DNA of 11,233 nucleotides, from assembly GCA_910577085.1 (NCBI GenBank), contig CAJTLE010000096.1, forward strand, positions 1 to 11,233, read 5' to 3'. Shown here piece after piece: positions 6,701-11,233 of this stretch. The DNA is from an uncultured Allobaculum sp. GTDB lineage: Bacteria > Bacillota_I > Bacilli_A > Erysipelotrichales > Erysipelotrichaceae. Every line of letters starts with the position of its first letter. Within the stretch, counting starts at the first letter, position 1. The notes under the pieces are model-generated. The model did no database searches and was not told where the DNA came from. It worked only from the letters and a program-made list of their open reading frames with translations. The position numbers and the translations under genes are program-made.

Positions 6701-7525
6701 CTAAGGCTTGCAGATTTTGCAAGGACTGAATCCCGCATTCTGGATAGCAGCCGAAGTGGAGTCTGTATAGAAACGATTTTGCGACTGAATCTTATGAGCC
6801 TGCCCGCAATTGGGATAGTGGAACTTATAGGTATGGGTATTCACGATATAGTCAGCCTGATCGGCGGGTACCTCATGAAGACCATAAGCATTCGCAATTC
6901 CTGGTGCACTTGGAGTTGATGGATTTCCTGGTACATCAGGGGTAGACGGATTCGAAGGATTAGAACCCGAATTTCCATCATTCCAGGAAACAGGCTGACC
7001 ATATCCCTTAACCATCCAGCCAATCTGTTCGTCTTTCCATCCAGCCGAAACTAAAGACTGAGCTTCAGCCTGTGAAGTGGTGTAGTGATGCGAACCAGCC
7101 CCCTGGGCATTCGGGTTGAATACCCGATACGCCGGAATATCTCCGCCAGATTTCCAGCTAACGCCCTCATATTTCCATCCGGCACTGGTCAGAGCATCGC
7201 GCTCTGCTGCATTGGTGGTGTAATGATGATCCCCAGTTGCAGGACTGTATAACCGATAGACATCGTCTCCTTCAGTCGGCGAAATCCATCCAGTTCCTTC
7301 ATTTTTCCATCCCTGGCTGACCAGAGAATCCCGTTCAGCACTGTTGCCCGTATAGAAATGTTCGCCACTGTTTGGATTGTAGACACGATACATTTCAACC
7401 GAACCTGCATCTTCTAAGGTAACGGAAGTTATTTCCTGTCCGAGAACAGCAGCGGGAGCCGCAAAAGCCATCAACGTAGAAGCAGATGCGATCAGTGAAG
7501 TTGTAAATCGCTTGAATCTATTCAT
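6701..7525 (-). CDS. Secreted protein with three DUF5648 repeats and an Ada-like C-terminal module
   Basis: The 274-residue protein starts with a clear signal peptide: basic MNRFKR, a hydrophobic core and probable cleavage near AAVLG at 25-29. Three repeats of about 40 residues follow, at 45-83, 88-126 and 131-173. Each has YR-x-[YF]-x-P, then [HD]-H/F-YTT, AE and GW-x-x-E-x-x-W, as in the DUF5648 repeat (PF18885) found in many surface proteins and wall hydrolases of gut Firmicutes. A Pro/Ser/Asn linker (about 184-209) leads to a C-terminal module, YIVNTHTYKFHYPNC (226-240) with AGFSPCKICKP at the end. That is the pattern of Ada-like Cys modules, here with Cys240, Cys269 and Cys272. No catalytic domain is seen, so a binding or structural role on the surface is likely. 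AGAGAGGAAA precedes the ATG at 7525. The promoter carries a cre box. A second DUF5648 protein lies beyond the ATPase gene. Confidence 0.88.
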   Translation of the reverse strand: MNRFKRFTTSLIASASTLMAFAAPAAVLGQEITSVTLEDAGSVEMYRVYNPNSGEHFYTGNSAERDSLVSQGWKNEGTGWISPTEGDDVYRLYSPATGDHHYTTNAAERDALTSAGWKYEGVSWKSGGDIPAYRVFNPNAQGAGSHHYTTSQAEAQSLVSAGWKDEQIGWMVKGYGQPVSWNDGNSGSNPSNPSTPDVPGNPSTPSAPGIANAYGLHEVPADQADYIVNTHTYKFHYPNCGQAHKIQSQNRFYTDSTSAAIQNAGFSPCKICKP

Positions 7526-7573
7526 TTCAATTTCCTCTCTTTGTATTAAAAATATGCGTAAACCGAGTATATC

Positions 7574-7588
7574 ATTATAACGCTTTCA
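7574..7588 (-). promoter_or_regulatory. cre box overlapping the -10 box of the secreted DUF5648 gene
   Basis: On the minus strand 7588-7575 reads TGAAAGCGTTATAA, which matches the CcpA cre consensus TGWAARCGYTWNCW at 13 of 14 positions. It overlaps a TATAAT -10 candidate (7579-7574), about 50 bases before the start codon at 7525. The -35 box is weak. Overlap with the -10 box suggests catabolite repression. Confidence 0.65.
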
Positions 7589-7758
7589 AAAACGATGCTT
7601 GTAGGAACTTCAGCTGTAGATGACTGAAAATCACCATGAAATCAATGGAAATCGCAGATAACGCAGAGGAAAGTCAGCATTATGAATCCAATGCCTCTAC
7701 CAACTCGAAAAGAGATGCACTTCATCAAACCAGGAATATGAATACGAAAAGACAAAAA
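7589..7758. other. Gap between divergent genes, no gene seen
   Basis: Open frames on both strands here have no usable ribosome binding site and no family resemblance. The stretch is AT-rich and appears to be the spacer between the promoter of the minus-strand secreted protein and the control region of the plus-strand ATPase. Confidence 0.5.
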
Positions 7759-7759
7759 G

Positions 7760-7858
7760 TTATAGTCAACTATAATAAAATTATGAAACTCAAATATCAT
7801 ATAGAGAACTATAATAAAATACACATAAGTCAAGAAAATTATAGCTGACTATAATTTG
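7760..7858 (+). promoter_or_regulatory. TTATAG-N4-CTATAA palindromes in the ATPase promoter region
   Basis: TTATAG-TCAA-CTATAA lies near 7760-7775. AAATTATAG-CTGA-CTATAATTT, a perfect 9-bp inverted repeat with a four-base centre, lies near 7837-7858. A half site, CTATAATAAAAT, lies near 7809-7820 and also follows the first palindrome. Each copy contains TATAAT (7771-7776, 7810-7815, 7850-7855), so any may be a -10 box; the last is about 85 bases before the start codon. The pattern fits a dimeric repressor site placed over the promoter. Confidence 0.5.
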
Positions 7859-7939
7859 TTGAAAGACATGCCGCATTGTTCATGTCTACATAGTGATCGT
7901 TTCAAATCAAGAAAGGATGAACGGAGGTGCAGAAAGATT

Positions 7940-9136
7940 ATGGAAAAGCTCATTGAACGCAATGAATATCTGGATAAAATTGCAGGATTCAAAGACAAAG
8001 ACTTAATCAAAACCCTGACCGGAGTCAGGCGAAGCGGGAAATCAACATTGCTCCGACTCTACCAGAAAAGGCTGATGGAACAGGGGGTTAAAAAAGAACA
8101 GATTATTTCGGTGAACATGGAAGATCTGCGTTTTGAAGATCTCCATGATTACCATAAGCTTTACGACTATATTTGTTCCCATCTGGTTGTAGACCAGATG
8201 AACTACATCTTTATTGACGAGATTCAGGAAATCGAGTCCTTTGAAAAAGCACTGAATTCCCTACAACTCAAAGAAAATACCGATATCTATATCACGGGAT
8301 CGAATTCCAGAATGTTTTCAGGAGAACTGTCAACCCGCCTTTCCGGAAGATATGTGGAAATTCCGGTTTATCCATTTACCTTTGCAGAATTTCTCCAGAT
8401 GAATCCAGGGGATAAAGAAGAACGCTTTATGCAATTTATGAAGACCGGAGGTCTTCCGGCTGCAATCGACCTTGATGAAGAAAGGCGTACAGAATACCTC
8501 CGCGGGATTTTTAATACCGTCCTTCTAAAAGACATCGTGGAAAGAAGACGCTTTTCTGATGTGGTTCTTTTGGAAACGGTGAGCCGATATCTGGCAGACA
8601 ATATATCGAATCCAACATCTACCAAGCGCATTGCCGATTACCTGACCAGCGCCGGAAGAAAGACGACTCCAATGACCATTGATAATTATCTTGGAGCCCT
8701 TGAAGACGGTTTTCTGGTTTTTGCGGTTTCAAGATATGATCTGAAAGGAAAACGAATCCTTGAACGACAGGAGAAATACTATTTTGGTGATCTTGGCCTG
8801 CGTTATTTCCTGAGTGGAAATCAATTTCGCGATCTGGGCAGAGTTCTTGAAAATGTCGTTTTTCTGGAACTGAAGAAACGCGGATATATCATCCATACTG
8901 GCAGAACTGGCCAAGAAGAAGTTGATTTTATGGCTACAAAAGGAGACAAAGTTTACTACTATCAAGTCTGCGCTTCTGTTCTTGATGAAAATACCCGCGA
9001 AAGAGAACTGCGACCCTTCATGAAAATCCAAGATAACTATCCGAAAATTCTCCTTACCCTGGATAAAATTCCAATGACCGATCGCGGCATCATCCATCAA
9101 AACATTATTGATTTCCTTTTAGAAGAACGCGCATAA
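7940..9136 (+). CDS. AAA_14/DUF4143 family ATPase
   Basis: The 398-residue protein is a standard member of the AAA_14 plus DUF4143 family common in gut Firmicutes and Bacteroidetes. The P-loop GVRRSGKST is at 28-36, Walker B YIFIDEIQ at 89-96, the sensor region TGSNSRM at 119-125 and LSGRY at 134-138, followed by the usual PVYPFTFAEFL. The DUF4143 half, from about 190, ends in a PD-(D/E)XK-like fold with ENVVFLELKKRGY (304-316), EEVDF (326-330) and YYYQV (339-343). The last motif has Gln in place of the usual Lys, as is typical of the family, so nuclease activity is unlikely. The role of the family is unknown. The ATG at 7940 is chosen because GGAGGTG (7923-7929) precedes it and the family begins here; an in-frame TTG at 7856 lies inside the operator palindrome. 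A 7-bp inverted repeat, AGACATG/CATGTCT, lies in the leader at about 7864-7887. The gene appears to be monocistronic. Confidence 0.88.
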   Translation: MEKLIERNEYLDKIAGFKDKDLIKTLTGVRRSGKSTLLRLYQKRLMEQGVKKEQIISVNMEDLRFEDLHDYHKLYDYICSHLVVDQMNYIFIDEIQEIESFEKALNSLQLKENTDIYITGSNSRMFSGELSTRLSGRYVEIPVYPFTFAEFLQMNPGDKEERFMQFMKTGGLPAAIDLDEERRTEYLRGIFNTVLLKDIVERRRFSDVVLLETVSRYLADNISNPTSTKRIADYLTSAGRKTTPMTIDNYLGALEDGFLVFAVSRYDLKGKRILERQEKYYFGDLGLRYFLSGNQFRDLGRVLENVVFLELKKRGYIIHTGRTGQEEVDFMATKGDKVYYYQVCASVLDENTRERELRPFMKIQDNYPKILLTLDKIPMTDRGIIHQNIIDFLLEERA

Positions 9137-9280
9137 ACAACTTGAACACGTTGTTTGCAAAGACCATCCACCGCAACTGCCCGATCTTTTTTCAGCAATC
9201 AGCGATAGCATCTCCATGCGGGCGATGAGGGAAAACAATTTAAGATATCGCAATTATTACTTTTTTCACAAATCACCAAT
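9135..9280. other. Gap after the ATPase gene
   Basis: A 7-bp stem, AAACAAC (9135-9141) and GTTGTTT (9150-9156), overlaps the stop codon and could be a weak terminator, but it has no T tract. No open frame in the gap has a ribosome binding site. The rest leads into the promoter of the next gene. Confidence 0.4.
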
Positions 9281-9309
9281 ATGAAATAAACACATTGATC
9301 TTGTATAAT
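9281..9309 (+). promoter_or_regulatory. Promoter of the second secreted DUF5648 gene
   Basis: ATGAAA at 9281-9286, a 17-base spacer and a consensus TATAAT at 9304-9309 form a sigma-A promoter. Transcription would start near 9316, giving a leader of about 120 bases before the ATG at 9437. Confidence 0.65.
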
Positions 9310-9310
9310 T

Positions 9311-9359
9311 CGACACTCAAGGTCAATTGTTCTAAAGACTTCTTTTTTTGACCTTGTCG
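9311..9359 (+). promoter_or_regulatory. Inverted repeat at the transcription start and in the leader
   Basis: AAGGTCAA (9319-9326) pairs with TTGACCTT (9348-9355). CGAC (9311-9314) and GTCG (9356-9359) extend the stem across a four-base bulge. It sits at or just after the predicted start of transcription, so it may be an operator or a leader hairpin. No known riboswitch is recognised. Confidence 0.4.
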
Positions 9360-9436
9360 GATGATCTGAATGCAAAAGAGCAGCGCAGATCAGCACAGGA
9401 ATCGTTTGGATAGATTCCTTTAGAAAAGAGGAGAAA

Positions 9437-10525
9437 ATGAAAAAGTCTAGAATCAAGCTCTTTGCCTTATGTCTTTCATTAACACTTTCGTTTCAGACCG
9501 CAGACGTTTCAGCCAGTGAGGAAAGTGAAGTGATGTTTCGTCTTTATAATCCAAATTCTGGAGAGCATTTTTACACTGCTCATTCTGCCGAAAGGAATTC
9601 TCTGGTTAAAGCCGGATGGAAAAATGAAGGAATTGGATGGATTGCACCAAAATACTCTACAACACCCGTCTATCGACTGTATAACCCGAATGCGGGTGAT
9701 CATCACTATACGATAAGTCAGCTGGAGAGAGCTTTCTTAATCAGAACAGGCTGGAATGATGAAGGAATCGGCTGGTACTCCGATGACGAGAAAAGAGTTC
9801 CACTGTACAGACAATACAACCGTCATGCCTTAGCAGGAAGCCATAATTATACAACCAATCGCAATGAGCATTTTGATCTGGTTTCCAAAGGCTGGCTGGA
9901 TGAGGGGATTGGCTGGTTTGCTTTAAAAGGAGGCCGCCCTGCCGAACCAATCGATATTTATCATCCTATTCTGACCGACGCTGTCCAAATTGTTCGGGAT
10001 AAGGGAAAATTCGACTATTTCGAAGGACTGCACGGAGTGAATGAATATGTGTTTACGGGAATGGCAGACTCGCTGGACGATTTTGGATATGCGATTCGAG
10101 ATGTTTCGGGAGATAGTGTCCCAGAACTGGTGATTGCTGCACAATCAACAGGGAACGTCCTGGCTCTTTACACAATTATTGATAATGAACCTGTACTTAC
10201 ATTTTCAGGATGGATTCGATCCAGAAATTATTATGCGGGAGGATCAACGTTCATTAGCGATGGCTCAGGTGGAGCAATGTCCAATGGAACTGGCCTTTTC
10301 TCCTTGTCACGCGACGGACGAAATAAAATGTATAGCGAATACTATTTTACTGATGTTGATTCAGATTCTTCACAATACAGTACCTATTTCAATACAACAG
10401 GAATATATGGGGCCAGCCAATCGCAAAAGCTTGGAGGACCAGAAATTTATAGCCAACAGTCTGCAAGACTTCGTGCCAAACAACAGAAGATGGATTTGAT
10501 TCCATTATCCGCCTGGTATTATTAA
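9437..10525 (+). CDS. Secreted protein with three DUF5648 repeats and a C-terminal domain of unknown role
   Basis: The 362-residue protein has a signal peptide (MKKSRIK, a hydrophobic core, probable cleavage after VSA at 24-26). Three DUF5648 repeats follow at about 32-71, 78-115 and 122-163, very close to those of the secreted protein on the other side of the ATPase. The first repeats share RLYNPNSGEHFYT or a near match. The remaining 190 residues form a different domain. It contains YAIRDVSGDSVPELVIA (218-234), which resembles the DIDGDGxPEL motif of FG-GAP/VCBS-like Ca-binding repeats in surface proteins, although the usual second Asp/Gly pair is degraded. A Tyr/Gly/Ser-rich segment follows. 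No hydrolase catalytic motif or LPXTG anchor is visible, so it is probably released, or held on the wall by its repeats. AGAGGAG (9427-9433) sits at a good distance from the ATG. It has its own promoter. Confidence 0.87.
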   Translation: MKKSRIKLFALCLSLTLSFQTADVSASEESEVMFRLYNPNSGEHFYTAHSAERNSLVKAGWKNEGIGWIAPKYSTTPVYRLYNPNAGDHHYTISQLERAFLIRTGWNDEGIGWYSDDEKRVPLYRQYNRHALAGSHNYTTNRNEHFDLVSKGWLDEGIGWFALKGGRPAEPIDIYHPILTDAVQIVRDKGKFDYFEGLHGVNEYVFTGMADSLDDFGYAIRDVSGDSVPELVIAAQSTGNVLALYTIIDNEPVLTFSGWIRSRNYYAGGSTFISDGSGGAMSNGTGLFSLSRDGRNKMYSEYYFTDVDSDSSQYSTYFNTTGIYGASQSQKLGGPEIYSQQSARLRAKQQKMDLIPLSAWYY

Positions 10526-10751
10526 TCCCAAAGGAAGAGGCAGCTTTGAATACTGCAAAATTTTGCGAAGACTATCAGGAAGGCAATAAATATCACAATG
10601 AACATTTCTTTTTGTAGAGGAAAGAATGCCTATATTGTTCATCCAGCAGGTGTTTAGTGTGATGATTGATTATTCTATTAAAAGCTCGCAAGGAAAGTAA
10701 TGACAGGAAAACTGCTTTTTCTAAATTTTGCAGAGAAGTAGATCGAAGAAG
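10526..10751. other. Stretch after the second secreted-protein gene, with two doubtful very small ORFs
   Basis: Two very short frames sit in a row. One of 23 codons starts at a TTG at 10546 behind AAGGAAGAGG and stops at 10615-10617. One of 24 codons starts at an ATG at 10626 behind AGAGG (10616-10620) and stops at 10698-10700. Each has a Shine-Dalgarno-like sequence but neither product resembles anything I know. They would lie in the 3' part of the transcript before the terminator at 10752. Confidence 0.25.
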
Positions 10752-10799
10752 AACAGGCGTGATTAAACTACGATTTAGTTTAAATCACGCCTGTTTTAT
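10752..10799 (+). terminator. Long hairpin terminator after the second secreted-protein gene
   Basis: AACAGGCGTGATT-AAACTA (10752-10770) pairs with 10776-10795, leaving one unpaired T and a five-base loop. TTTT follows. It is the first strong terminator after the gene ending at 10525 and could also stop transcription from the right. Confidence 0.75.
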
Positions 10800-10949
10800 A
10801 GTTGCTAAATGAAAGAATTGGCTCCTCGATCCCTGCTTTGTGCGTCTTCAATCAGTCAGATTTCGGTTTAGGTCAGTCAGCTAGATTTCCTTTATATGAA
10901 CTGTTTTCGACGACCAAAGTATCGACTGAGACATTGAGCATGAAATTTC

Positions 10950-11233
10950 TCAGCCTAAGTCATTTCTGTCGATTTTAAGCTCTGCAACCATCTTTACCAT
11001 GTTTTTCATTGACGGTGTCCGATAATTTCTTAATGCTTTTTTATAGTCGAATTCCACATCGTCGCTTCTGATCCGTGTGCAGGCAACTTCTCCATCTACG
11101 ATTAATTCAATGCCATTCGGTTAAGCGGATAAAACCATGATTTGATTCACAAAAACTGAATACGGCCAGTGCCAGGTCCAGAAAATGCTCGAACCAGCTG
11201 AATAATCGACTTAAATTAAGGTCTGTCAGGTCT
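10950..11233 (-). pseudogene. Frameshifted 3' fragment of an unrecognised gene, running off the window
   Basis: On the minus strand a frame is open from the window edge (11232) to a TGA at 11109-11107 and encodes about 40 residues ending HGFIRLTEWH. A second frame, open from just after a TAA at 11123-11121 to a TGA at 10952-10950, continues plausibly as GIELIVDGEVACTRIRS and then VEFDYKKALRNYRTPS. Both have protein-like composition and the switch falls within 11107-11123, so a single indel explains the break. I cannot name the family. The upstream part lies outside the window. Confidence 0.45.

Noticed and set aside
8729..9100. 123-codon open frame on the minus strand inside the ATPase gene
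   Set aside because: Shadow of the AAA_14/DUF4143 gene, which has clear motifs in its own frame.

Overview
The window looks like chromosomal DNA from a low-to-mid-GC gut Firmicute. A member of the Erysipelotrichales is my best guess. This is an inference from the style of the genes: secreted proteins built from DUF5648-type repeats, an AAA_14/DUF4143 ATPase, Gram-positive Shine-Dalgarno sites, a CcpA-type cre box and long hairpin terminators. There are no rRNA or tRNA genes, no CRISPR array and no intact transposase.

Layout, left to right. (1) 1-700: the 3' end of a DUF262/HNH (GmrSD-like) restriction gene, cut off at its 5' end and followed by a terminator. (2) 700-3300: a long gene-poor leader, then a malQ-family (GH77) gene whose catalytic aspartate is replaced by isoleucine, then a degenerate 18-bp repeat array and a terminator. 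(3) 3300-3780: a mostly empty stretch with two large hairpins. (4) 3782-6377, minus strand: an unrecognised 366-residue helical protein and, 200 bp downstream, a DUF4041 plus GIY-YIG nuclease of the SNIPE anti-phage type. The nuclease has its own operator-like promoter region. (5) 6600-7600, minus strand: a secreted protein with three DUF5648 repeats and a C-terminal Ada-like cysteine module, with a near-consensus cre box over its -10 box and a 20-bp hairpin terminator. (6) 7750-9136, plus strand: an AAA_14/DUF4143 ATPase behind paired palindromes. (7) 9280-10525: a second secreted DUF5648 protein with a different C-terminal domain. (8) 10526-11233: a long terminator, then a frameshifted gene fragment on the minus strand running off the window.

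How the genes relate. The left and middle parts hold pieces of phage defence: the HNH relic, the SNIPE-like nuclease and its unknown partner. They sit in an accessory region with broken genes and gene-poor gaps. The two secreted proteins are paralogues sharing the same N-terminal architecture and lie on either side of the ATPase. The best leads for something undescribed are the nuclease plus 366-residue neighbour pair, the MalQ homologue without a nucleophile, and the surface protein ending in an Ada-like module. All assignments are from reading motifs; no search was run.
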